Assembly (NCBI RefSeq): GCF_000208745.1
Contig: NC_030852.1
Span: 2,875,402-2,939,401, forward strand
Reading direction: 5' to 3'
DNA from: Theobroma cacao
Taxonomy: Eukaryota; Streptophyta; Magnoliopsida; Malvales; Malvaceae
Length of the DNA: 64,000 nucleotides
Shown here: positions 11,945 through 23,711 of the stretch, one piece after another
Layout: each line of letters starts with the position of its first letter
Position numbering within the stretch: the stretch's first letter is position 1
Notes under the pieces: generated by a model
The model's input: only the letters and a program-made list of their open reading frames with translations
Databases searched by the model: none
What the model was told of the DNA's origin: nothing
Made by a program: the position numbers and the translations under genes

Positions 11945-12118
11945 GATAGCTAAAGTCACGCAATGCCTACAAACAAGTCACACAATGTTCAACAAATATT
12001 CAGTCACGTAATATTCAGTCATGTAACGCCTGTCACGCAACGCTCAACAAATATTAAGTCACGTAATGTCTATAAAGAACTCACGCAATGCTTAACCAAT
12101 ATTCAATCAGGTAATATT
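11945..12118 (+). repeat. Right MULE array, part interrupted by the retrotransposon
   Basis: CACGCAATG units reappear (AAAGTCACGCAATGCCTAC and neighbours) and run straight into the left LTR of the Ogre/Tat element at 12119. The last five bases, ATATT, are the target-site duplication. Confidence 0.85.
12114..12118. repeat. Target-site duplication ATATT, left copy
   Basis: ATATT lies immediately left of the LTR at 12119 and is repeated exactly at 28692-28696, immediately right of the other LTR. Confidence 0.9.
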
Positions 12119-13636
12119 TGTCGTAACGTGCAGGTCCGGGAACCCGTTTGCCAGACGCGAGTCAAAATTAAATGGTTTAGGAGTCACCACCAATCTTTTT
12201 TATCTAGGTGTGATTGGTCACCTATTAATCTGATTCTAATCGACGAAGTCCTAAATTAATTTTAGGTTCGTCGAAAGAATGAGAATTGGTCCACATTTTT
12301 AGAGATGGGTTCGGGAGTGCGGTTACGCATGGAGAAGGGTTAGCACCTCCGCGACGTCCGTTTCACGAATGGTACCATTTAATCTTAAGTTATCTTAATA
12401 TAGCCTTCTTTTAATTTAATCCCTACTTTATTAATTAAATTTTTATTAAATTGACTGACTGAGTTTTTTTATTTGATTTTACGTATGCGCATGATGCAAG
12501 CGTAAAATGATGTCATGACTTGTTTATTTTAAATAATGGAGTCGGTAATCTTTTATCGGAAAATTATTCGAAGACCATCCAAACGCTTTGGTGAAGTCTC
12601 GAAATTCTCCTCACCTAGAGATATCCCCGGAAGAACTCGTCTCTACAAGCTCTTCGGGAAAATCCCATCATCGAAATTCTCGCACCATTTGCAGGATAAA
12701 TGTGACGTGCTATGACAGGATAAAATGTTGATGTCTACATGCACGCGTTTATTGAATTAGGTGGTTCATAATTCACCAAACTATGTATTTAAATATTTAT
12801 CACCTTGTTTATATACTTAGTATTATTTGTTATTAATCATTTATTATTATGATTTTTTTTAGAGTTTCCTATCTAAATATATATTCTTTAACTAGCATAG
12901 TGAATTAATATTCCATCTTATGTATTATTTTCCTTCTTTAATCGAATAAACAATTAATTAAATTAATGGCTAACTTAATTCTAATTAATTAATTACACTA
13001 ACTTAGATTTAAATGTAGATTTATTTTTCTCAATATATATATTATTATTTTAGCAACGATTATTTGAGTTAATGGGTATTGAAGTTTGGAGTTCGGATTT
13101 ATCCCTACGCTTCGGTGAAAATCCGTCTCGAATTTCGCGTTTAAAAAAATCCCACTTAGAAGAGGCAACTCTTTACCTCTCTTAGGTGAAATTTTTCAAA
13201 TAATCATTTCATTCATTTTTTATTTACTTATCATTATTACTATATTTATTTTTTTATTTAAAAAAAAAATAAATCTATTATGAATTTTTTTATTTATTTA
13301 CTTATTTTATATATATATATATATATTCTTCTAAACTATGCATTTTTACCATTATTTTTTATTATTACTATCATTATTATTTTTTTAATATTAAATGTAA
13401 GCATTCATGATATATATACATATATATAAATAACTTTCCCTACTATATTTTAAACCATGAAAACCAAAAATTGTAATTAATTTAATAAAATGGACTAGCC
13501 CAAGATTAATTGGAATGAGCCTAAACCAAGGAAGATGGGTTACCTTTCTGGGCTTGGATTAGCCCAACTCGGTAGCCCGCAAGAGCCTAAGTCCACTACA
13601 CCCGGCCTGCCTCTTGAGGCCCACAAGGTAGAACTC

Positions 13637-13758
13637 AAAACGCACCATTTGGTGCCTGTGGAGTCGCTCAAAACGTCGCCGTTTGGGCTTGGACCTTCCA
13701 ACTTCTGCCACTCCACTAAAACGATACCGTTTTGCTCTCCTACCTCTGGGTATAAAAA
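13637..13758 (+). promoter_or_regulatory. Promoter-like cluster in the LTR, antisense to the element
   Basis: Three AAAACG-NNN-C-GTTT-like motifs (about 13637, 13670 and 13718), spaced 30-50 bases apart, precede TATAAAAA at 13751-13758. A pyrimidine-rich leader-like stretch follows. All of this reads on the plus strand, opposite to gag-pol. The same arrangement is in the other LTR, with TATAAAAA at 27943-27950. Function is inferred from the layout only. Confidence 0.4.
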
Positions 13759-14283
13759 CCCCCTTTTAGCCTTTTCTATTCATTTTCGACTTTCATTTTC
13801 TCTCTCTAACTGGCCACTCCCTCTGCCTTTTCTCTAAAAAAGAACTTTTCTCTCTTCACCAGCGCCGGCGTCCTCCCCTCTCTTCTCTCAAATCTCTCGT
13901 CGGCTTCCTCACACTCTCTCTAACCTCGAAATCCCCATGTTACTCTCCAAAAACCATCAATCGGATCTAGATCTACTCCCTTAAATTGCCTCTGATCGAT
14001 TTTCCTTCACCGATTTCTTCCCTGCGCCGACACCTCCCCTGCCACCGGACCCTCTTCTCTATTCACCGCTAGCTGAACACACTCGCACAGATCAACTCCC
14101 TTCCTTTCCCCCACTACCCGAACCCCCTTTTGTTCAAACACTGATCTTTTGGCTTTCTTTTTTGGGTTCTTTTCTGATTGCTTTTTTTGATTTTTTTTTG
14201 TGTGGCTAGGTAGCTTGCTGTTGGTAGATTTTGGATTTTTGATCTCTCTGTTCTTTTTGGTGTTGCAAGTGGTGTCCTTAAAA

Positions 14284-14404
14284 GCCGGGTTGTTCAAAAA
14301 TTTGGACAACCCGGCAATGGGGTTCTGGCACCAAGGAGTTGGTGGCCAGAACCCCATCATGCATTGTGGTTGGGGAAGGGATGGCTGGGCGTACGCCCAG
14401 CCAT
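14284..14404. repeat. Three consecutive hairpins in the LTR
   Basis: Hairpin 1 (14284-14315) has a 10-bp perfect stem, GCCGGGTTGT with its complement. Hairpin 2 (14317-14356) has a 13-bp perfect stem starting ATGGGGTTCTGGC. Hairpin 3 (14381-14404) is a perfect 24-base palindrome. The same three structures occur in the right LTR at 28478-28598, where only the centre of hairpin 3 has a mismatch. Confidence 0.85.
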
Positions 14405-14496
14405 TCCCTCTCTTTTATTTATTTATTTATTTTACTTTATATTTAATTTTATTATAATTTAATTAATTTATTTATTATTTTTTTAGGTGTTTACAG

Positions 14497-14509
14497 TTGC
14501 CCCTCTTTG
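14497..14509 (-). other. Polypurine tract of the Ogre/Tat element
   Basis: The minus strand reads CAAAGAGGGGCAA just before the 3' LTR begins TGTAAACACC. This is the expected place for priming plus-strand DNA synthesis. Confidence 0.7.
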
Positions 14510-14559
14510 TACATTCTTGAGAATCAAGGATAGTGCAAAGACGTAGGCATCACATTCGG

Positions 14560-15175
14560 CTTATCTTGAAGCCAGTTGATTTAATCAAATTGATCTAGGC
14601 TCGACTTATCTCAAAATAAATTCGATTTAAAAAAATAAAATTTCTAGACTCGATCTAGGCTTGACCCGTATTAGAATAAATTCGATTAAAATTTATAGAT
14701 TTAATCTAGGCTCGACCTATCTCACAACAGGTTCAATTTAAACAAAATTGAAATTCCTAAACTAAATTTAGGCTCGACCTATCTCATAATAGGTTCGATT
14801 TAAACAAAATTTAAAATTCCTAGACTTAATCTAGGCTCGTCTTATCTTACAACAGGTTCGATTTAAATTAAATTCTTAGACTTAATCTAGGCTCGACCTT
14901 TCTCACAACAGGTTCGATTTAAATATTGTTAAAATTCCTAGACTTAATCTAGGCTCGACCTATCTCACAACAGGTTCGATTTAAATATTGAAATTTCTAA
15001 ACTTAATTTAGGCTCGACCTATCTCATAACAGGTTCGATTTAAACAAAATTAAAATTTCTAGACTTAATCTAGGCTCGACCTATCTCACAACAAGTTCGA
15101 TTTAAACAAAATTAAAATTCTTAGACTTAATTTAGACTCGACCTATCTCACAACAGGTTCGATTTAAATTCTTTA
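14560..15175 (-). repeat. About ten tandem repeats of about 60 bp in the element's 3' region
   Basis: Units carry GGCTCGACCTATCTCA followed by AACAGGTTCGATTTAAA. Copies begin near 14584, 14650, 14706, 14769, 14830, 14888, 14951, 15010, 15071 and 15132. They lie between the integrase end and the PPT. Tandem repeats at this site are known in Ogre and other Tat-lineage elements. Confidence 0.85.
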
Positions 15176-16088
15176 ATGCTAACTTAATTGGATTAACATG
15201 AAATGAAAAAAACTCAAATCTTTCCATCAAAGTTTTACAATCTCAACCTTTTAGGTCAAGTGAATTTCTACTTTCGAAGCTTGGGACAAGAATTAATTTT
15301 GATTCTTGTCTAGTGCATGGCTAGGCATGTATGCATGATTGACATGATGAAATGTTTTCATGTTTATGATTCATTAAGGTCCCAAGACCCTTCTCTTGCT
15401 TCATCTGATTTTTCACTATAGCTTTAAATGACCTTCGTCTTGTGCCTTTCTTTTGGAGGCTTTAGGCAACTTCGGATTTTCCCTAAGCACCTTTTCTTTT
15501 GACATTTGATTTTGCCCCAAGTTTAAGGCTCCGCCATTCTTTTTCTTCGTTATTAAGTCTTTTGCTGAACAATGAATATAATTTCTTGCTTAATTAGTTT
15601 ATTTCTTTTACCAGTCATCATTAATTTCCATGACAGCCATTATGTGAAATCAATGGGATAGTAAAGAACAAAAGGCTTAAAATAAAAAGGCGAAGGAGAA
15701 TTTCATATATGAGAAGTCAGATAATTCAAGGCAAAAAGAATTTACAGGGCAAACATTAGATCTTCAAGTAATGAACACCTAGACCACTCAGAGAAAACAA
15801 TTTGATATTCGACTTCAAGAATTGTCCTTGTTTGATGCTTTGAGCAAATATGTAGGTTGCAGACTCCCTAGCTTCCCCTATTTTGTGAAATTGTGGAGTT
15901 CCATTCATGGTGTATTTCTACCTCAATCTTGTGTTCCCTTTAGGTTGACATCTTCAAATTCCATTCTAACTTCCTGCTTTTCGGCCTCAAGCCGCCCTTT
16001 TCGGGTTTTCAGCATGAGCCTCCTCCTTTAGGTACGAGTTGCCCTTTTCGAGTTTTCAGCACGACCCCTTCCGTTTTTTTTAATTTTT
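15176..16088. other. 3' untranslated region of the Ogre/Tat element
   Basis: No coding sequence is seen. It contains a short repeated phrase, GCCCTTTTCGAGTTTTCAGCA and a variant, near 15985 and 16040. Confidence 0.5.
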
Positions 16089-17606
16089 TTAAGCATAGTA
16101 CTTCTTCAACGCATTCGCATTTATCGGATTAGGCAAATCTTCCCCATCCATGTCAGCCAAAATCAAAGCTCCTCTTGAAAAAGCCTTCTTTACCACATAT
16201 GGCCCTTCCCAATTCGGCATCCACTTTCCCCGAGAATCAGTTTGATTAGGGAGTATTCTCTTGAGAATCAACTCTCATTTTCGGAACTGCTTGGGACGAA
16301 CTTTTTTCTCGTATGCTTGCATCATCCTTCGTTGGTACATCTGGCCCTGACAAAGAGCCGCAAGCCTTTTCTCCTAAATCAGATTCAATTGCTCGTAGCA
16401 GGAGCGGACCCACTCAGTATTTTTCAATTTTGTCTCCATCAACACCCTCAATGATGGGATTTCTACTTTAACAGGTAGAACTGCTTCTGTACCATATACT
16501 AATGAGTACGGAGTTGCCCCGGTGGAGGTACGCACAGAAGTTCGATATGCATGCAAGGCAAAAGGAAGTTTCTCATGCCAGTCTTTATAAACTTCAATCA
16601 TCTTTTCGATAATCTTTTTGATGTTTTTGTTGGCTGCCTCTACCGCTCCGTTCATCTTTGGACGGTAAGTTGTCGAGTTATGATGCTTGATCTTGAATTT
16701 AGTGCAAAAATCCTTCACTATCGCACCATTCAAATTGCTTGCATTATCAGTAATGATCCTTTCTGGAAGCCCATACAGACATATGATCTCCTTTTGGATG
16801 AACTTGCACACCACCTTTTGTGTCACGTTGGCATAGGAAGCTGCTTCTACCCATTTCGTGAAATAATCAATGGCCACCAATATGAATCGATGTCCGTTAG
16901 AGGCTTTTGGCGTAATAAGCCCAATCACATCCATTCCCTACATTGAAAATGGCCAAGGTGCTATAAAAACATGCAACGGGGTTGGTGAAGCATGGATTCT
17001 ATCAGCGTAAACTTGACACTTGTGGCATTTTCGAGCATAGTTTATGCAGTCTGTTTCCAATGTCAACCAATAATAACCAGCTCTCATAATTTGTCTAGCC
17101 AACATATATCCATTAGCATGAGCTCCACAAGTTCCTTCGTGGACTTCTTTCATTATTTTGTTGGCTTCCGTAACATCCACACATCTCAAGAGTACTTGAT
17201 CTCGACTCCTTTTGTAGAGCACTTCTCCACTAAGGAAGAAACCCATTGCTAATCTTCTAAGAGTTCGCTTGTCATTGTCCGTGGCATTCTCAGGATATGC
17301 CTGGTGCTTGATGTATTGCATGATATCATGATACCACGGCTTACCATCAACCTCTTCCTCAACATTCAAGCAGTGTGCGGAGACTTCACGGACTTCTAAA
17401 TCAAAAGGGCGTACATCAGCCGCTTCTTTTATTTTGAACATTGCTGCGATTGTGGCCAAAGCATCAGCAATTTGATTCTCTTCTCGAGGCAAATGGTTGA
17501 AGCTGATTTCTTTTAACTGTTTGCTTAATTCTGTAACCAGCTTTTTATATGGAACTAGTTTAGAATCTCTAGTTTCCCACTCGCCTTTCATTTGGCATAT
17601 CACCAA
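16089..17606 (-). pseudogene. Ogre/Tat second RNase H end and integrase, broken
   Basis: The 17606-16938 block begins with the end of the second RNase H (LPREENQIADALATIA). It continues through a GAG-pre-integrase region and the integrase HHCC zinc site (H-x-GTCGAHANG...CINYARKCHKCQ). The 16934-16374 block is the integrase core, with DYFTKWVEA, the second Asp in ITDNASNL and NGAVEAANKNIKK for the DDE residues. The 16271-16089 block is the C-terminal domain (WEGPYVVKKAFSRGAL). Breaks: TAG at 16935-16937 in place of the Trp normal for the family, another in-frame TAG just before 16374, and a frame loss between 16374 and 16271. The product would insert element cDNA into chromosomes, but this copy cannot. 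Confidence 0.85.
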
Positions 17607-17609
17607 AGC

Positions 17610-19511
17610 TTAATCTCCGTAAACATCTATTGCGTCAGCCTTTATTTTCGATTGCTGCTTGTAGTCCCATTACCAACGCTTCATACTCCGCCATATTATT
17701 AGTACAATTGAAATTCAATCTTGCTGTGGCTGGATAATACTTTCCCTTTGGAGAAATCAACACTGCCCCAATTCCGTGCCCCAAAGCATTGGATGCTCCA
17801 TCAAAATACATCTTCCATGGATTAGGTTCATTGGGACCATCCTCTTCTATATGCAAGACGGCCATCAAATCTTCATCTGAAAAATCGAAACTTACAGATT
17901 CATAATCCTCATTAGCTCGATCTGTGAGGAAATCAGCGATGACGCTCCCTTTGATTGACTTTTGGGACACATATACAATATCATATTCAGACAATAGCAC
18001 TTGCCACCGAGCTACTCTTCCAAACAAAAAGGGTTTTTCAAAAATATACTTGATGGGATCTAATTTTGCCACCAACCATGTTGTGTGATACAACATGTAT
18101 TGTCGGAGCCTCTGGGCGGTCCATGCTAGCGCACAACACATCTTTTCGAGCGCAGAGTATTTGGACTCATACTCCATGAATTTCTTGCTCAAGTAATATA
18201 TGGCCCGTTCTTTTTTCCAATTTCATCATGTTATCCCAATACACATTCCATAGAATTCTTGTTCACAGTCAAATACAAAATAAGAGGTTTTCCAACCATC
18301 GGTGGCACCAACACCGGTGGATTTGTGAGATATTCTTTGATTTTATCAAAGGCTATTTGACATTCTTCATTCCACTCTCTTGGGTCTCGTTTTCGAAGTA
18401 GCTTGAAGATTGGATCACATTTGCAGGTGAACTGGGACATAAATCGAGCAATGTAATTCAACCACACTAAAAATCCTCTCACTTCTTTTTGCGTTTTGAG
18501 AGGTGGTAGCTCTTGAGTAGCTCGTATTTTATCCGGGTCCACTTCAATTCCTTTTTCACTTACTATGAACCCCAACAATTTCCCAGAAGTTACACCAAAA
18601 GTGCATTTTACAAGATTCAACTTGAGCTGAAACTTTCGCAATCTCTCGAACAGTTTCTTGAGATTGACAGTATGATCCCTTTTTGTATGAGATTTTGTAA
18701 TCATGTCATCCACATATACCTCTATCTCTTTATGCATCATATCGTGGAACAAAGCTACCATTGCCCTTTGGTAGGTGGCGCTTGCATTCTTCAATCCAAA
18801 TGGCATTACTTTGTAACAAAATGTTCCCCACATGGTTACGAACGTTGTTTTTTCCATATCTTCGGGTGCCATCTTAATCTGATTGTAACTAGAAAAGCCA
18901 TCCATGAATGAGAACAAAGCATGCTTTGCTGTGTTGTCCATAAGAGTATCAATATGTGGCAAAGGGAAGCTATCCTTCGGACTCGCTCTGTTCAAATCCC
19001 TATAATCGATGCACATTCAAACTTTTCCATCCTTCTTAGAAACTGAAACTATATTAGTCACCCATTCAGGGTACTTAGCCACCTCTAAAAATCCAGCATC
19101 AAATTGTTTCTTGACTTCCTCTTTAATCTTCAACAACATTTCTGGCTTCATCCTTCTCAATTTCTGTTTAATAGGCTTGCAATCTGGTCCCAAAGGTAAC
19201 TTGTGGACAACAATGTCAGTATTAAGACCTAGCATGTCCTGATATGACCAAGCAAACACGTCCACATATTCACAGAGTAGTTCTTCTAACTTCTGTCGTT
19301 CATCAGATGACAGCGAGGTGCCAATCTTAACCTCTTTCTTCTCTTCCCCATTTTTGAGGTTAATCATTTCTATGAGTTCCTGATGAGGTAAAATCTCATT
19401 TTCCTCTTGTTTCAACATTCTCGACAAATCAGGGGGTAAGCCATAGTCATCCACCTCCTCTTCATTTTTCAATTCATCAACATTCGGAATCATCTCAAAA
19501 TCGATATTCAA
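17610..19511 (-). pseudogene. Ogre/Tat reverse transcriptase and RNase H, broken
   Basis: The 19511-19017 block is the linker and the start of RT (SKKDGKV). A TGA at 19017-19019 replaces the usual Arg codon. RT continues from 19016 to 18231 with MCIDYRDLN, MPFGLKNASATYQRAM and the catalytic YVDDM (18702-18716). A stop and a one-base loss in an A run near 18200-18230 break it before the RNase H region (18192-17635). That region includes YSALEKMCCALAW and the start of the second, archaeal-type RNase H (MYFDGASNALGHGIGAVLI...NNMAEYEALVMGL). A further frame change at about 17635 and a TAA at 17610-17612 separate it from the following block. The enzyme would copy element RNA into DNA. Confidence 0.88.
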
Positions 19512-19759
19512 ATCGTTGTCTAGATTGTCTTCGTGTTCATTATTTAAAGACCTACAAACAGGTAAAGTTGGACGCGTGTATGGGTAAGTATTTATTGGCT
19601 AAAAGAATAGATGAAAGGAAATATGCAAAAAGATTGATGAATTATGAAACACATTATGCATTGTCATTTATTTAAATGATGAAGGTAACAGAAAGCCCTA
19701 CTTAAACAAGAAATTACTCTTAACACCTTTGGGCATAGGCATTTAGATAAAATTGTTCA

Positions 19760-20962
19760 TTACATTTCTGAAGACTTAAAGACGATGGGCAATTCCTTGA
19801 CTGTCCAGTTGTTTAGCTCTTCTTTTGGCAGTACTGGATACACCACAGGGATCTTCTCGTTAGGTTCTTCATCTTTGATCATATGGATTGATAGCTCATC
19901 AAATATCCGTAGAACCTGATTGACCTTTGTTGGTGCTTCGGGATGAATGAAACCTGCAAAGCGAAAAGTCTCATATAAGTGTGGGATTGTCCGTTCCCCA
20001 AATTCTTCTTTCTTTCCCTCAAGTTGAGCCATCATTTTAATCTTCTTTTGAGTTGCCAGTTTCCTTCTCTCTTCTTTGGTAGGCTTGTACCCCAAACCAA
20101 ACCTTTCTTCATTCTTTATTAGAGTTCAGAAGACGATTAATTCCTTGTAAATTCTTTCCTAACCCCAAACCGGCACGGCATCCTTTACCCACTGTCTATT
20201 TAACCCTCATTTTAGTTGCTACTGACAAACGAGGAGTTGGTATCACTTCTCTTTCCCCCACATAAGTAGCATTAACAAATTCAAAAGATCTGAAAGAGCA
20301 TTCTGGGACTTCTTCTATCACCTCTACATAGGGAACAGATGATGGTTGAATAGCCAGTATGTCTTCCTCCGCAGATACACTTATCAGTTGACCCTCAGCT
20401 ATGAATTTAACTTTTTGATGAAGGGAAGATGGTATGGCTCCCGCCATATGAATCCATGGACGCCCTAACAAGCAATTGTATGATGGGGCAATGTCCATGA
20501 CTTGAAATTGTACCTAAAAAATGCAAGGACCAATTTTTATCGATAGTTCAATGTCCTCTACCACCTCTCTCGTGGTCCCGTCGAAGGCCCTTACAACCAT
20601 GCACTGGTTCTCATATAAGACACATCTACTGGCAACTTGGTTAAAGTAGAGTGAGGCATGACATTTAATGCCGAACCATTGTCGACCAAAACCCTAGGTA
20701 CGGCATGGTCTTTGCATTTGATGGTAATGTGCAAAGCTTGGTTACTTCCTCGACCACCCGATGGGATTTCTTCATCATTAAAGGCAATAAAGTTCCCCAC
20801 TGTAATGTTTCCCACAATGTGGTCTAACTTTTCCACTAATATATCTTGTGACACATAAGCTTGGTTCAAGACTTTAAGCAGCGCGTTCCTGTGTGCTTCC
20901 GAATTCAAAAGCGAAGACAATAGTGAGATGCGAGCAGGCATTTTGGTTAATTGTTCTACCAC
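19760..20962 (-). pseudogene. Ogre/Tat protease region, broken
   Basis: The aspartic protease site reads VLVDNGSALNVMP (in the 20962-20591 block). The DNG replaces the usual D-S/T-G, which is common in this lineage. The 20498-20196 block holds the ILGRPWIH-like motif (CLLGRPWIHMAGAIPS). The 20095-19760 block is the protease-RT linker, starting GYKPTKEERRKLA. Frame breaks occur between blocks. Confidence 0.75.
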
Positions 20963-21109
20963 ACTGTATTCACTGTGTTTGATAAACTTGAGAAATTCAC
21001 CCGCTTCTTTCTCGGTGACAGGATTTTTGACCTCATTGTTCGGAGCAACTACAGATTCGACAACTTGGTCCTTGGAAAAGGTATCTATTTTTTTCAGGCC
21101 TCCCTCTCC

Positions 21110-23365
21110 CTATGCAGGTTTTCCTTTTCCAACTCTTTCCGCTATCTTAGGGGAATAACATCGCCCACTTCGCGTTATACCCCCCACACCAGTTAGGTCT
21201 TCAAAAGATGCTTGGGGGGCAGATGAAGCCGTGCCCGAAATATTACACTCATAATTCCATGGGACAGCCTTATCGCTCTTGTAAGGGAACGGGCTGAGGA
21301 CTTCGATGGTAATACCACTTCTGATCATAGTAGGGGATGTATCATTCATCGGGCTCTTGTTTTCTTCATAGAAGATTGTGAGAGGTTTAGGTTTGTTCGC
21401 CCCGAATGAACTTGATGCCACTTTAGCTGGGGTGTCTCCATTTATGGTTCCGACCAAATTCTCTTCGGCTTCTTCATAGAACTCAATTATCGATGAATCC
21501 ATCAATTCTTGCAACTTACAACGAAAGCTTTCACAATTTTGAATCGAATGCCCAATTGCCCCTATATGAAATTTGCAAGAATAAGCGAGATTATGCCCCA
21601 ATTCCTTTGTGTCGATGGGTTCTAGAGTGATGGCATTTATCTTGGACAACGCCTCAAACACTTTATCCATTGGCGTTTGAATCTCTTCAATACTCTTTTT
21701 CACCCTTCGAATCATCCCTTCATGTATGGCATTCACTGTCGGTCTTCCATGATTAGGTAAAGGATTTCCATCAACACTTGAACTATCTTTTTTGGCAACA
21801 TTTAAAAGTCCTGCCTTAATGAGTGCTTGAACTTTATGTTTTAAAGCAGTACAATTCTCGGTGGAGTGCCCTTGAATTCCAAAATGGTAATCACAATGCG
21901 CATTCGGGTCATACCATTTCGGGAAAGGTGGTCGGAGTGGTTCTAAAGGGGTTCGAGCAAGGAGTCGATTTTCTATGAGTTGTGGCAGCAATGTAGTGTA
22001 AGGGACTGGAATATGATCAAATTTTGATTTTTCTAGGGTAGTTTTAGGTCCTCTTTGACCATGACCAGGATTATTGGTTGAAGCTAACGGTCTTGGTGGT
22101 GGAGTTTGTGGAAGAACATTGGTCTGAAATGTTGGTTGTGGGGCAGGTTGGTACACATATGGGTTTTGTGTGATGTTGCCTATGTTCGGATAGAAGGATT
22201 GGTATGGGGGGTACGGGTAATATGGGCTAAAGTTGTGGGCTTGTTGGTTGTTGTGAGCGACTGCTTGCACATCCCCTTCTTTTTTCTTGGGCGTATTCCC
22301 TTTCTTTGAGCTGACAACTTCATGCCCTTCAATTTTTCCACTTTTGATAGCTCCTTCTATTATTTCTCCCGATAATACCAAATCTGCAAAGTTTTTTGTG
22401 GCATTGCCGATCAAGCGCTCATAGAATAGAGCTCGAAGTGTGTTTATGAACAACACAGTCATCTCCTTATCAGTGAGAGGTGGCTGAACTTGCGTTGCTG
22501 TATCTCTCCACCTTTGGGCATATTCCTTGAAGTTCTCGCTTTGCTTCTTTTCCATAGTCTGCAATGACAACCGATCAGGGGCTAATTCAGCCACATGCTT
22601 GTATTGGGCTATGAAGGCTCTTGCTAGGTCTTTCCAAGTCTTAATACGATTTTGATCTAGCTGTACGTACCACCGAGCAGCTGACCCAATCAAACTGTCT
22701 TGGAAAAAATGGACCAGTAACTTATCATCGTGAGACTGTGTAGCCATCTTCCTATAATACATGGTAATATGTGCCATGGGACACTTTGTTCCGTCATATT
22801 TTTCAAATTTCGGAACCTTGAACTTGGCAGGGATCAATACATCCGGCACTAAGCATAACTTGGTTGCGTCCATGGTACCAAACCTATCTACTCCTTCGAT
22901 AGCACTAACACGCTCTTCCAACATATCGTACTTTTTCTGGTCTTTTTCATTTTCTCCTATTTATGATGAGTCCTTTCTTAGTTTCTCTTGTTCTTTTGGA
23001 TCGTCTAAATCTGGGACGTGTATTGGTTCAGCAAGATTTATCCCAGAATATGGCCCAAATTGCCCATGCGTTGGTTGATGGCCCATCGGAGGTGGTGCAT
23101 TGTAATAAACGGATGGCATCACTTGAGGGTGGACCCTTTGAGAGGTTTGGGCATGTGGTAGAGTGAACCCTGGGGGATTGGGTGGATCACCCCTTTGGTT
23201 TCCACTGTCTTGAGCTGGTGGGTTTTCTGACGGAGCTGGCTCTTTGATTGCTCTTTTTCCTTTACTGAAACTCATCATCAATTCCATCATCTTTGCTAAC
23301 TGTTCTTTCATTTCTTCCTGAGCTCTTTCCATTCTGTCCATTCGCTCTCTTTGTTCTTCTTCCAT
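21110..23365 (-). pseudogene. Ogre/Tat gag polyprotein region
   Basis: The 23365-22961 block is the N-terminal part, with a coiled coil rich in Glu, Arg and Met at residues 1-35. The 22924-21110 block (604 aa, open) begins in the retrotransposon gag capsid domain (KFEKYDGTKCPMAHITMYYRKM...SAARWYVQLD). It then has a Pro/Tyr/Asn-rich linker and two short Cys/His boxes (CDYHFGIQGHSTENC and CKFHIGAIGHSIQNC). Gag would package element RNA. A stop near 22960 separates the two blocks. Confidence 0.88.
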
Positions 23366-23711
23366 GATCCTTGCTCACTGACGCGTATTATGGACACGTT
23401 GGTCACTTGGCTTAGGTGGTCGAGCTATTTTGGAACCTTATTGTAATCATGAACATGAATTAGATGCGTATTCAATGCATGAATGAAAAAATGAACCCAT
23501 TATCTTTATTTTTAGATGAAAATACTTATTGTCATGAAATGATGATTTATGTATGTATGAATGATTATGTACTAAAAGTATTTGTCACATGACACCCAAC
23601 AACAAAGTCATCCATTGCATAAGATATTTGTCTTTGATTACAACTCAGGAGTCATCTAGAAATATTCGCCAATCTTATTATAATGGCTATACACCTCATA
23701 TAAATACTTAA

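Larger units (their letters stand above)
12119..14495 (-). repeat. 3' LTR of the Ogre/Tat element
   Basis: It starts TGTCGTAACGTGCAGG and ends GGTGTTTACA on the plus strand. It aligns along its whole length with 26315-28691. It includes a hairpin cluster (14284-14404), a plus-strand TATA-like box (13751-13758) and AT-rich tracts. Frames such as 13535-13837 also occur in the other LTR and look like chance frames. Confidence 0.92.
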
